DNA of 64,000 bases, taken from assembly GCA_002049455.2 (NCBI GenBank), contig KV918776.1, positions 62,001 through 126,000 on the forward strand, given 5' to 3'. The notes beneath the pieces are model-generated. The model had not been told where the DNA came from. It searched no databases and was given only the letters and a program-made list of their open reading frames with translations. The translations under genes were made by a program, and so were the position numbers. The stretch comes from Porphyra umbilicalis (taxonomy: Eukaryota > Rhodophyta > Bangiophyceae > Bangiales > Bangiaceae). Positions 55,119 to 64,000 of this stretch are shown here, piece by piece; position 1 is the first letter of the stretch, and every line of letters starts with the position of its first letter.

Positions 55119-55574
55119 ATGCAGGGTGGCGGCGGGCCAGCCGTTGGGTTGGTAGAGAAGACGTCTGACCCATTTGCTCCTCGCAGAGTGGTTGCGTTTT
55201 CAAGGCGTGGCGGCGGGTCCGCCGTGCCAGAGCCCCGACACGTGGCCAGCATCCGTCCTCGCGCGGCTGGAGCGGTCGAGGCCCGGGCCACGCGCGTCGA
55301 GAAAAAGACGAGGCGACGCAATCCGCAAATTTGGCACTGTCAGACTTACCAAGTCGACTGCACCTGTGTAAAAAATATGTTGGCGCTCAAGGCGACCTCA
55401 TGCCATCAACGCAAGGCAGCCGAGATCGCTGGGACACCTTATTGTGCGACGTGTGACAGGAAGTTTCAATTGGCTGGCCATTTGGCCACCCACATGCAGA
55501 GTAGACGCCACGCTTCGCCTGCTGCTCGCATAAGCTTTCGCTGGTCGTTGGAACAGGGTGCCCTCATGGTGTAG
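55119..55574 (+). CDS. C2H2 (U1-type) zinc-finger ORF
   Basis: 151 codons. The first ~75 residues are Gly, Arg and Ala rich. Near residue 107 lies YCATCDRKF...HLATHMQSRRH, a C-X2-C-X12-H-X5-H finger as in U1/matrin-type zinc fingers that bind double-stranded RNA or DNA. A second Cys-rich bit (HCQTYQVDCTC) precedes it. Stop TAG at 55572, and AATAAA at 55699 fits a transcript end. It lies just after an LTR-like repeat, so it may be an element gene or a captured one. The first ATG is uncertain. Confidence 0.5.
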   Translation: MQGGGGPAVGLVEKTSDPFAPRRVVAFSRRGGGSAVPEPRHVASIRPRAAGAVEARATRVEKKTRRRNPQIWHCQTYQVDCTCVKNMLALKATSCHQRKAAEIAGTPYCATCDRKFQLAGHLATHMQSRRHASPAARISFRWSLEQGALMV

Positions 55575-55698
55575 TGACGTACACATACTCTTAAAAAACG
55601 GAACATGACCTCCGTGTCAAAGGTCGCAGTCTGCATTCGTGTCCTCAGGGATCTGAGAGCGCGTCAGCGTTGAAAGGGTCGCGATGACTCTAAACAGC

Positions 55699-55704
55699 GA
55701 ATAA
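55699..55704 (+). terminator. AATAAA signal after the zinc-finger ORF
   Basis: AATAAA 125 bp beyond the zinc-finger stop codon on the same strand, in a locally AT-richer stretch. Confidence 0.4.
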
Positions 55705-56440
55705 AGTTACGTTGTTGAGAAGTACCGTCCTGCCACAATGGTCACAGAGCTCGAACGGCGCCTACCCTCGCGCCTCCCCCAGCCGCCTCGAGTTTTGTGC
55801 GGCCACCGCAAGGAGCGACTTTTGGGGTTGGACGCGACAATGATGGCCCGCGGGTGATCGTGCCTGCGCGCCCTTTTATGCTGCAGCGGCGCGTCGGCGG
55901 TTGCTGACGCCATCTATCGGTGCGGTGAGAGGCACCCAGTGGCGCAGCGAGCAGTCCCACCCGCTCAAATGTGCGCTGTGTCGGCCGCCCTGCTCGCCAC
56001 GCACAGGTGCGCTTCGCGGCGGAGTAACGGCCATTCCTGTGGGCCTCGCGCGACACCAGCGGGCCGCCGCCGCTGCGGTGACGGCGACAGCGCCCCGTTT
56101 AGCGCCCCGCGGTCTCCGCGCCACGTCAATGTGGCTGTACGTGCCCCTGAGCGCGCTCGCGGCTATGGAGCCGGCCGACGTGCCCGGTGTCGATGGCCGC
56201 GTGGCGCCCTGGCAGCCGTCAACGGCCGCGCCCTCTCAAGCGCGCTAACGTGGCTCTTCATGCGGCCCGCGTGGCGCGCGACGGCGGGTCGGGTACGCTC
56301 TCCCGGCGCCTTGGATCGGGCGGCGCGGCCAGTTTCGTCGTCTCCGTCCCCGCGTCGCCGTTCCGCCGCGGCCGGTCGCGTCCTTCCCGCAGCGTGGCGC
56401 GTTTTCGGCGCCACGGTCGCTCTCACGGTGGCCACCGGCA
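55705..56440. other. GC-rich gene-free stretch
   Basis: Overlapping Arg and Ala rich frames on both strands, no motif. It leads into the Gypsy-Y copy B block without a visible boundary. Confidence 0.35.
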
Positions 56441-56442
56441 CA

Positions 56443-57560
56443 TGAGGGGCCCCCGTAGCTCCACATCCCCTTTGGCTGAGATGAAGCAGTCCTCGGCGAC
56501 AGCACCCGCCGGCCCCGGCGGGTCTCCGTCCCCAGCGCTCGCGGGTCGCCCCTCCACAGCAGGCACTGCCCCTGAGGCAGGTACCGGTGACCCCTTGGGT
56601 CCTGCCGCCGTCCCTCGCGAGTCAAACGCGTCGACCCTTGCGGGTAGCGCTGAGTGGGCCCAGTGGGCGGGGGCCCCCGAGAGTAGTGCCGGCGCAGCTT
56701 GCGACATCCGCGGAGGCCTTTCGTGGCGCGACGACTACTCCGGCGCGGCCGGCGACGGGCCCGGTGACAAGTGGGCGCCCGTGTTGGGCGGTGGCGTCGC
56801 TACTACCCGTCACGACCGCGAGGATCGATGGAGGGGCGGGCGCTGCCGCCTCGCCGATGCCCGGGACGGCCGCGCCGGGCCGGCTGCCGGGCCGAGAGAC
56901 GGTCGCGGACATGCGACCACCGGCCGTGACGGTCTCGTCTAGACTTTTGACGATGGTCAGAGCGACGGGGGCGACGATGGGGCGACGATCGCGGTTGGAG
57001 CCCGGGTCACCGCCAAGGCGATGGGGGCTACCCGACGGCTGCGGCCAGGTTGGCCGCCGGTCCGCACCTCGCACGTTGGGATTTCGGGTACGTCCAGGAC
57101 GGTCCCGCGACGGCGCAGCTCAAGCGGCGCGTTACGTGTCCCCCTGTGACCCCCATTCCGGGGCAGCCAGAAGACGCTTCGCGATTGGTGGCGGTGCGCA
57201 TCGTGGACGCCTCCTACCCCAGTGACGGCCACGGAGTGGCGAGACTCGCTCACGTCCGGGCAGGTCGTCGCCTTGATCGGGTACGACCCGTCCGTCAACT
57301 GGGCCGCGGTGAGGCACCGCGAGGTCACCGCTGCGCCGGTCAAGTACGCCCGCATCGGGCTCGCCGGGGTCGTCCCCCCATGCCTGGAGTCCCCGCGTAC
57401 GCGGGCGAAGCGATTTCACGCCGCTCTGCAACGCGTCCTGCGTGCAACAGGCCGCCCCGTCCACGTGTGGGAGTATCGTTGCTACGAATGCGAAAATCGC
57501 CCTGGCCTTGTACGTACCGTTCTTGTCGTGAAGTGTCAGGCCGTCATCCGCCGCGTCCTG
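56443..57560 (+). pseudogene. Opposite-strand ORF of Gypsy-Y copy B
   Basis: ATG 56443 (MRGPRSSTSPLAEMKQSS) opens a disordered N-terminal part of ~165 codons ending in TAG near 56940. After frame changes it reads DWWRCASWTPPTPVTATEWRDSLTSGQVVALIGYDPSVNW...AKRFHAALQRVLRATGRPVHVWEYRCYEC. That C-terminal ~85-residue domain is the one shared with copy A at 43688-43957. Whether the N-terminal part belongs to the same protein is inference from position. In both copies this ORF lies just beyond the 3' end of the minus-strand integrase. Confidence 0.45.
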
Positions 57561-57675
57561 GCTCAGTTGGGTGTCTCCCCATGCCCTTGTGCCTTGCGAC
57601 CCGTCGCGGGTTCTCGCGCGGCATGGCCGCTCCCCGTCCGCCTTCCCGCACCCTCAGACGGCCCCTTGAGAGTTT

Positions 57676-58795
57676 TCAAAGAATACCGACCCCCCCCCCC
57701 CGCCGTTTCTGATCGCCGCGCCGACCGAAGGGGTCAGGCGCGGACGGGAGAGGGCGGCGCCGCGGCGCCGCCGTTGGCGGGGTCGATGGCGGGGGCCGCG
57801 TCGCCCGGGTCCGCCGGCGGCGGGTCGGCGGTCGTGTGAAGCAACCCGAGGCGCAAGGTGCGGCGCAGATAAGCGCGCAGCGCCTCGTGCGGGGCGTCCG
57901 CAGCGTCCATTCAGGTTGGTTGCGGGTATCCTGTCCATAAGACCCGCACCCGGAGGGTCCTATCGGGCAATGTCGTGTGGTCCACGATGTGGTCCACGAT
58001 GGACCGCTGGCCATCGGCTTCCGTGCCATGGAAGGAACGAGCCACCCGCAGCGTGGGGTATTGGGCGGGGCCCTCGGCGGCCGCTCCTGACGCGCGCAAG
58101 ACGTGCACGACGTTCTTGAGACGGTGCTCCCCGTCCACATCCAGGAGGACCGTCGGTTTATCCGTGGCGACAACGCGATACGGCCGGCTGCCGACGTTTG
58201 TGAGCTTGCCGCCGGCACCCGCCTCCGTGGCATGGTCGCGCAGCGACGCGCAGCCACCCATGGGGAGCTTCTCTGCGCACAGCACGAGGCGCGTGTTGTG
58301 GGCGCGCTGGTCGCGTCCCTGCGTCGCAATGAGCATCGCCGGCATCTGCGGGATGTGCTGCACGAGACGGGTAAGGAGGGCGGCCTGGGCCCGCTTCTCG
58401 GCGACTGTGACGCGCTAAGCTGTCAGAGGGTACGCCCTGGTCCTTGGAACGTCCTTAAATGCGCAGCTTGAAACCGACATGGGGTTGACCAACTCCAACG
58501 GGGAGACCCCGGTGCTCCGGTGCGTGCGACTGTTATACGCCTGCGCAAAGGCCTCGAAGAACTGGTCCCACGACCGCGGATTCTCCGCCACGTAATGGTT
58601 GAGGATCGTATGCATCGCGCGGTTGAACCGCTCCGCCTGCCCGTTTGTCTGCGGGTGCGATGGGGACGCCAGCTTGGGCTCGATGGAGAGCAGGTTGCAA
58701 ACCCGGCCCCAGAAGTGGCTAATGAACTGGGGTCCCCTATGAGAGAGCAGCCGGTCCAGAGATCCAAAAGACGCCACGCAGCAGTCTTTCCACCC
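57676..58795 (-). pseudogene. Gypsy-Y copy B, integrase half and chromodomain
   Basis: Begins inside the integrase core (LLSHRGPQFISHFWGRV, NGQAERFNRAMHTILNHYVAENPRSWDQ), TAG at ~58415 where copy A has Gln, then QAALLTRLVQHIPQM and the chromodomain-like VDHIVDHTTLPDRTLRVRVLWTGYPQPT, TGA at ~57911, and DAADAPHEALRAYLRRTLRLGL beyond it. A G-run follows (57689-57700), possibly a polypurine tract. RT is absent: the right edge is replaced by LTR-like repeat C. Confidence 0.82.
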
Positions 58796-58796
58796 A

Positions 58797-59037
58797 CCTA
58801 ATACGTGTTTGATCTTTTCGCTTCGGAAGGATTTCACTGTTCGGCGCATTTTGGGCGGCTTCTTTGGCCGCCGGCGTTCGGTTTGTCGCCTTGGCAGAGC
58901 CGTGATCCTTTCCTCCCATTGGGGCAAGTCTGGGCTGCGGTTGTACTTACGGGGCAGTTCCTTGGACAGACCAAGCTGATCAAGAGGTCTCTTTCGCCAG
59001 ACGAAGAAAACACGTGGTGGTGCCCAGAAGCGCTACA
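58797..59037 (+). repeat. LTR-like repeat C, copy 2 (5' truncated)
   Basis: Ends GCGCTACA, then ATTTCCGGTGGAGCAGG. Homologous to 54775-55083. Its left side is fused to Gypsy-Y copy B integrase. The Gag-like remnant starts 144 bp further on, as in a 5' LTR plus leader. Confidence 0.65.
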
Positions 59038-59180
59038 ATTTCCGGTGGAGCAGGATGGGATTCCGGCCGTTGCCACGCCCGTACCGGGCAGCCGGTTCCG
59101 CTATCGTCTGTTGGTTTGTGGATACAAGGCGACGTGAATCTTCGTTTCGGCCTGTCTTCGATGGCCGCCCGGCCACTGGA

Positions 59181-60815
59181 ATGGCGCTGCCGCCCGACTT
59201 CCCCAAGTTGGACGCGATCGCTAGCGGTATGCCGGCGGGTACATCCGCGGTGACCCCAGCGGAGGCTGCAAAAGGGGGATCCGCGGCTGAATCAGAGATT
59301 CCGTTCACTCCGCCTCGGCCATTGGCGGATCTCGTGGGCAAGACGGTACGGCGGGTCCCGCCGGGGGCCGACGCCTTTATTTCTCTACGTCACGACGAAC
59401 GGACGGGATAGGTGGATCAAGATCGAGGTTTGGCGTCGCCTCTGGCGATGGCAGATCTGGACTCGGCGGTGTCGACGTTCCGCGGGTCGTTATGAGCCGA
59501 CATTTCTCGGGTCATCGCGGCAAGCCCCGCGGGCTGTGTTTAAGTTACCCCCCTCCGAGATTTCCCCTTTGACACGCAAAGGAGCCGCAGCAAAGGGAAG
59601 TCACGGCGTCACCGCAGTCCCTCGTTGTCATCGTCGTCTACAAATTACTCGCCGTCACCGGCGACAACCGACAAGGAAGATGACCTCGTGAGGCGCAAGG
59701 TGAAATGACACAGTCGGCGGCCCCTGTGTATCCGGACGATCGCTTCCCAGGCGTCCTGGACTGCCGATCGTACCTCCCACGCAACCGTCATTCGACCTAC
59801 GGGATGTGGCAGGCTCTTCAGATGGGATGGACTGCCAAGAACATGACATTCTCCTTCGGGGGTACCTCGATTTTCAACGAACATGGAGCGCCTCAAGGTC
59901 TTCCAGTGGCTCCGAGGGTTTATCAAGGCCTGCGATGAAAACGACGCGTCCGAGAAGATGGGTTTGTACATCATTCCCAACTTCTTTTCGGGCGACGCTA
60001 AAGCGTCGTTGACGCGGAACGTACCGGGGTCGGGTATTGGGGGCGAACGGGGCTCGCTTGGATCCTTCTTCGCAGCGGTCAACTGGTTTCTGTCGACCTA
60101 CGCGAAGCCGCACGCTTTGGAACTGGCACAGGACACGTTTTGCCGGGCGGCGCTCGTGAATAAAGAGGGGGTGAACGCCTTTGCGGCACACCTACGGAGC
60201 CTTGCCAAGCTTCGCGGCAACATCCTCTTCGAGGGAACGATCATGCAGCAGCGGATCCAAGGCCCGACGGTGTACGTACGGGCGAATGCAGTCTCGTACA
60301 ACAAGGAGCAACGTAGCTACCAGCAGTTATTGACCTACGTGGCGAGGAACTATCGGGCCGCAAAGGACGTCATGGCATTGTCTTACCGCGGGTGCCACGG
60401 GGGATCATTGTGGAAGGGGCAGACGTCCCGGGGTCCCCGAGGCCTCTCGGTCGACCTTAACTCTCCGTGGAAGAAAGACGACATTGCGACGCACGACATG
60501 GTCACGGTTCTGCCGTCGGGTACCACGGGGCTCCGTACGGCCGGAGCAACGCCCTACCCCCGGCAGGAGGCCCCGACGTCACCCTCTCTGGGCTACATGT
60601 GCTTGACACGCGGTCACCGGGTCCCGGATTCTGAGACTCCGACGGAAAAGAAGCGGGACATCGTGAAGCCGCGCGGGGCACCTGCTTCCGACAGAAGAGC
60701 GCGAGAGCGGGCGCCGCCCCGGATCGAACCTCCGTCGTCGCCTTTTTTGGGGACGACCTGTTGGGAGGCGCGGAAACGTCAAACACAAGAGCATAAGACA
60801 CCCCACCCGCGGCAA
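59181..60815 (+). pseudogene. Gypsy-3 Gag remnant
   Basis: ATG 59181 gives MALPPDFPKLDAIASGMPAG..., stop 59409; several more stops follow in a Ser-rich linker (SPSLSSSSTNYSPSP). From 59883 an open frame carries a retrotransposon Gag-like domain: MERLKVFQWLRGFIKACDEN, GLYIIPNFFSGDAKASLTRN, NWFLSTYAKPHALELAQDTF, FAAHLRSLAKLRGNI. Near 60595 GYMCLTRGHRVPDS fits a CCHC knuckle with the first and last Cys replaced by Gly and Ser. No protease or RT follows; the element is cut at a Copia-A LTR fragment. Confidence 0.65.
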
Positions 60816-60824
60816 CCTCGGCCA

Positions 60825-60982
60825 TGTTGGAATGCTCGTATCCAATTCCACAGGCGGTTTGCGGATGGATGTTGGTCGGTGACCCCTACGGCACTCCAGA
60901 TGGGGCGTTACTTTCGGCATATTTGGATTTGATCTTCGCTTTGCTCAAGTGAATTTTAATTTGGTGAAGGACTCGACTTGGT
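60825..60982 (+). repeat. Copia-A LTR fragment, internally deleted
   Basis: Starts TGTTGGAATGCTCG like the Copia-A LTR (TGTTGGACTG), keeps GGCGTTACTTT and GGATTTGATCTTCGCTTTG, and lacks the middle ~90 bp and the 3' half. It stops where repeat D begins. Confidence 0.75.
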
Positions 60983-61410
60983 TGTGACACCCCGCTCAGC
61001 CCACCCCACCCTGTTGGGGGGAGGGCGAGCCAAACCGTGTGGCCGGGTGGTCCTGTCGGGGAAAACCCGCTCCGGAAGAAATCCCCGAAGAGCACACACG
61101 CACGGCGTCGACCGGGGGCAGGCGTCGCGAGCCACAAACACGAGTTGTGTGACCGGAAGTTTACTTGCCCGCGTCAAACGCCTCAAGGCGACACTCTCGC
61201 CTCGCCCTCTTATCCCGTCCGTTCCCCTCGGAGCCTCCCGAAAACCCTCCTCAGACACCCTCACAGGACCATAGGAAAACCCTCCTCAGACACCCTCAAA
61301 GGACCTTCAAAAAACCCTCCCCTTAGGGACCACTGGGCACATAATCCGGAGGACGGCTGAACCTTCGAAAATCTCCTTGAGTAGAGGCGTGGGAAGGGTG
61401 CTACGTGACA
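60983..61410 (+). repeat. Dispersed repeat D, copy 2
   Basis: Starts TGTGACACCCCGCTCAGCCC and matches 27870-28278 throughout, including the ~35-bp CCCTCCTCAGACACC minisatellite (three units here). It may end CTACGTGACA at 61410, giving TG...CA limits like an LTR. No coding content supported. Confidence 0.7.
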
Positions 61411-61483
61411 CCCTCGCGGCGCCCCGGGGACAGGGGCGCGGAGTGACATAAGTCGAAAATCAGAGTTGGGTTTACACGAAAAT

Positions 61484-64000
61484 AGGCCCTTAAGTAGGGG
61501 CCGGCTCGGGGGGGGTTACGAATCCCAGGGAATTATTGGGATTGCGGTGGTGGTTGGTGAGCCACGAGGTGATCACAAGTGCGTCACAAACCGAACAATT
61601 TGAAAGATGCGGTAGTGGGGCATATCTCCGGGGAATCTGGTTCCCTGGGTGTGGGGGCCATGTGACGGACCGTCATGATTCCCTCTTCTAAAGAGGTCGC
61701 CGTCCCGGCGGCCCAGAGCCAGGGGGGCGGGCCCGCACGAGTGTAGCGGGCGGGCCAGGACGGCTAGCCTCCGGGCTCCTCAGTGTGAGGCCCGGGTGCT
61801 GCCTTGGTCATCGCCAGCGTGGGCGGCCCCGGATCGTTGGGGCGCCTCCGCCGGGGGAAAGGAGGTACGCGCCGCCGCCGTGCAGTGGACACGGCTTGGG
61901 GGTTTCAAAGGTGCGGCCGCGTGTCCAGGGCGGGCCCGCAAGCCGTGCCCGGTGCGCCAACAGGGGGGGGGGGCCAGTATGGCGCACCCGCCCCCCCACC
62001 TGGAAGGCTACTTGGCGGGACCTTCCCCTTGTGGAGAGTCGTCCAGGGGGGTGGTGGCCCGCGGGGCGGGGCTACAAAAGCCCGTGAAGGGGCTTCAACA
62101 CGCCTTCAGGGGCTCATAAAATGGGGGGTAGGCGGCGGACTAACGGGGCGGCCCTGTACTACCAGCCGCCACGGTTCACCCCGTCTCTTCTCGAGTTGAG
62201 AGCCCCTCCCTCGTCTTTTTGTGCGTACTGCGCCCCCCCTCCCCTTTGTTATCCCCCTCGTCGCCCCGCCTACTAGGGCGCGGCGGCTATGGCTTCCTCG
62301 CGATCGACGGGAGTGGCGCCGACTGAGGAGATGGCTTTTCCAGGTGCGGGGCGCGCCGCACAGGAGTGAAAGGAGACGCCGACGTAGGCGACGGCCACGT
62401 CGGGCAGCCCTGCGGCGAATTCTTCGCGGATGGGCGGGGCGCCGGGCAGGACGGGCGCCCCTAAGGCAAAGCGCTCGACGGCGGCCACCCCGCGGGCTGG
62501 CGGGGCGGCGGCGTCTGCACCTGCGACGCCGGCCGGCGCCACCAAGTCAAGTGGCGCGGCCTCGGCGGCGGCGCGCAGGAATGCAGCCTGTCGGTCTGGC
62601 CAGGCCAACGGCGCGCCCCCGAGGAGGGAGTCCTCAGCGGAGGGGAGTCAAGCGACGCCACCGCCTTCGCCCCCCCGCCGGTCCCAGTTGTCAGCGGGGT
62701 CGGAGGCGGTCTCCCGCGCGTCGAGTGCGGCGACGAGGTCGGCGGACGAGGACGCGGCCGCACCCCGCACGGCGGCGGCGCGCGTGCCGCGGCCGCCCTG
62801 CCGGCCGGGCACTTCCATGGCGGCGGCGGTTGCGGCCGTGGCGGCGCCGGCCGATGGGGGGGATGATGCCATGGAGCAGCAGTCTTTTCCGCCGGTGCCG
62901 CGCCGGGGGCGCCTCCCGGTAGGGAAGAAGGCGGGGCCCGCGGGGCTGAGGGCGTTTTTTCAGTGGACGCCCCCCCGGGCCCCCAGTCAGGTGCGGGAGT
63001 GCCGCCTGCAGACGCTTTACTCCGCGATCCCGCTGCCCAAGCACGGCATGCCTTGGCATCGCTGGCTCACGCGTGACCCCATGCAGAACGAACTGCTTGC
63101 CAGGGTGGAAACGGACTTCCCTGCCCTACTCGAGGCGGGGGACGCGGCGTGAGTGGAGCGCGCCGCCGCGCGCCTGTGCAATGTCATCAACGGGATAACC
63201 GCCGACGATGTGCCGCCTGTCGTGGCGTGGAGGTGCACGTGCTGTTCCTTCCTGTACTTAGGGCAGGGGGATCCCCACTTCCACCACAAGGACGCCCGCA
63301 CCGAGCACCGTGTGCGGGAGGCGTCGGGCATCCTAGTGCGGGCCTCTCAAGTGGAGAGCACCCAGGCCCACGCCTTGGCGCGCCGGGCGTACTACGTCCC
63401 AACGCCGTCCTGGTGGTCGGCAATGGAGGTGCTCTTCGGGTTCCTGGCCCGGATGCCGCGCATAGTGGCCTACTTTGGCACTGCGCTCCGACGGAGGAAA
63501 TCCACCCCGGCGGCGGTCATCCTTGCTACCCAGTGGGTTCTTGAGGTGGCGGGGGTGTGGAACGCCTCCGCCCGCCTTGAGGCGATACTGTGCCATCTGC
63601 CCGCCGCAATGCTGGGGCACCTGGCGGGGCTCAGCCTCACCAACGTTGCAAAGGGGTCAGGCCCGGACGCGCATGCGTACCTCAGCGAGTAGCTGGACCT
63701 CCACCAGTCGTTGGACTGGGAGGCGGCCGGGCCCTACCTTGCCCGCCGAGTTGGCCGAGAGGAGGGCAAGGCGCCTCGGGCGTTTGTCCACTGTGACAAA
63801 CGCCTGGTAGGCGGGCGCATTGGCCTCCGTGAGGGCCTGGGTGTCCTGGCCCACCTCAATGCTGCGAGGGTAGCAGCGACGTCGTCCCTGCCCGACCCGG
63901 GTTGGGGTGCGCCCGGAGTAAGCTCCCCTCTTCAGCGTGAGCGCACCCGGGGTACTGCCAAGCGCCCCGTTGCTCGTGGGAGCGCTGTCCGGATGACCGC
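61484..64000 (+). mobile_element. Element X2 (cut by the window end)
   Basis: Second copy of the unknown element at 30222-38375, starting AGGCCCTTAAGTAGGGGCC and collinear for 2.5 kb. It has no nested Copia element. The leader has many substitutions against X1, so the copies are not recent twins, yet the ORF keeps clear protein similarity. Confidence 0.75.
62289..64000 (+). pseudogene. Element X2 long ORF
   Basis: ATG at 62289 (MASSRSTGVAPTEEMAF) marks the start that X1 has lost. One frame runs to the window end with stops only at TGA 62367, TAG 62385, TGA 63150 and TAG 63690; there is no frameshift. Against X1, TGA 63150 aligns with Trp (TGG 31882) and TAG 63690 with Leu. Folded part: VRECRLQTLYSAIPLPKHGM, DPHFHHKDARTEHRVREASG, YYVPTPSWWSAMEVLFGF, VILATQWVLEVAGVW, LGHLAGLSLTNVAKGSGPDA. 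No known domain seen. Confidence 0.6.

Noticed and set aside
61484..61560. tRNA gene suggested by GGTTACGAATCCC
   Set aside because: No acceptor stem or cloverleaf can be formed around it; the segment is the conserved left end of element X.

Overview
This window is nuclear DNA of a eukaryote, GC-rich, from a region made almost wholly of nested transposable elements. The eukaryotic signs are GT-AG introns of about 140-225 bp, AATAAA signals, LTR retrotransposons primed by an initiator-tRNA fragment, and DDE transposons with zinc fingers. No rRNA, tRNA or bacterial operon is visible. I cannot name the species; a GC-rich protist, alga or fungus-like organism would fit. I found no host housekeeping gene with confidence.

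Layout. 1-3.2 kb holds decayed sequence and GCG-rich low complexity. 3.5-6.0 kb (-) holds one spliced, mostly disordered coiled-coil gene. 8.1-13.9 kb (+) is a Plavaka/KDZ-like DDE transposase gene (copy A), split by two non-autonomous hAT-like elements, one of them inside an intron. 15.4-17.0 kb encodes a pentapeptide-like periodic protein. 17.1-22.7 kb (-) is a second transposase remnant (copy B), split by Copia-A1 with a perfect 5-bp target duplication. 22.7-24.7 kb is a 103-bp satellite with an 11-monomer higher-order repeat. 24.7-27.9 kb has a 303-bp duplication, an LTR with an adjoining primer-binding site, and a tiny SAP-motif ORF.

28.3-38.4 kb is a nest: truncated Copia-A2, then an unrecognised element X1 with a long ORF, itself split by Copia-A3 with duplication TACTA. 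38.5-43.1 kb (-) is a decayed chromovirus (Gypsy-1) with a third hAT-like insertion. 43.7-47.1 kb is Gypsy-Y: a minus-strand pol with a chromodomain-like end, facing a plus-strand ORF. 47.1-53.0 kb (+) is Copia-B, interrupted by a solo LTR whose removal restores the reading frame. 53.3-61.4 kb is a mosaic: an unknown retroelement-like ORF, a U1-type zinc-finger ORF, a second Gypsy-Y fragment, an LTR plus Gag of a third gypsy, and dispersed repeats. 61.5-64.0 kb is a second copy of element X, cut by the window end.

The genes are parasites rather than a pathway: Copia and Gypsy gag-pol, DDE transposases, and non-autonomous elements that would need a transposase in trans. Most are broken by stops, frameshifts or nested insertions. 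The most notable signals are (1) in-frame TGA codons standing where a sister copy or the protein family has Trp, (2) element X, a two-copy element with an unrecognised ORF of about 800 codons, (3) the opposite-strand ORF kept beside the Gypsy-Y integrase in both copies, and (4) a hAT-like insertion exactly at a splice donor whose target duplication recreates the donor.
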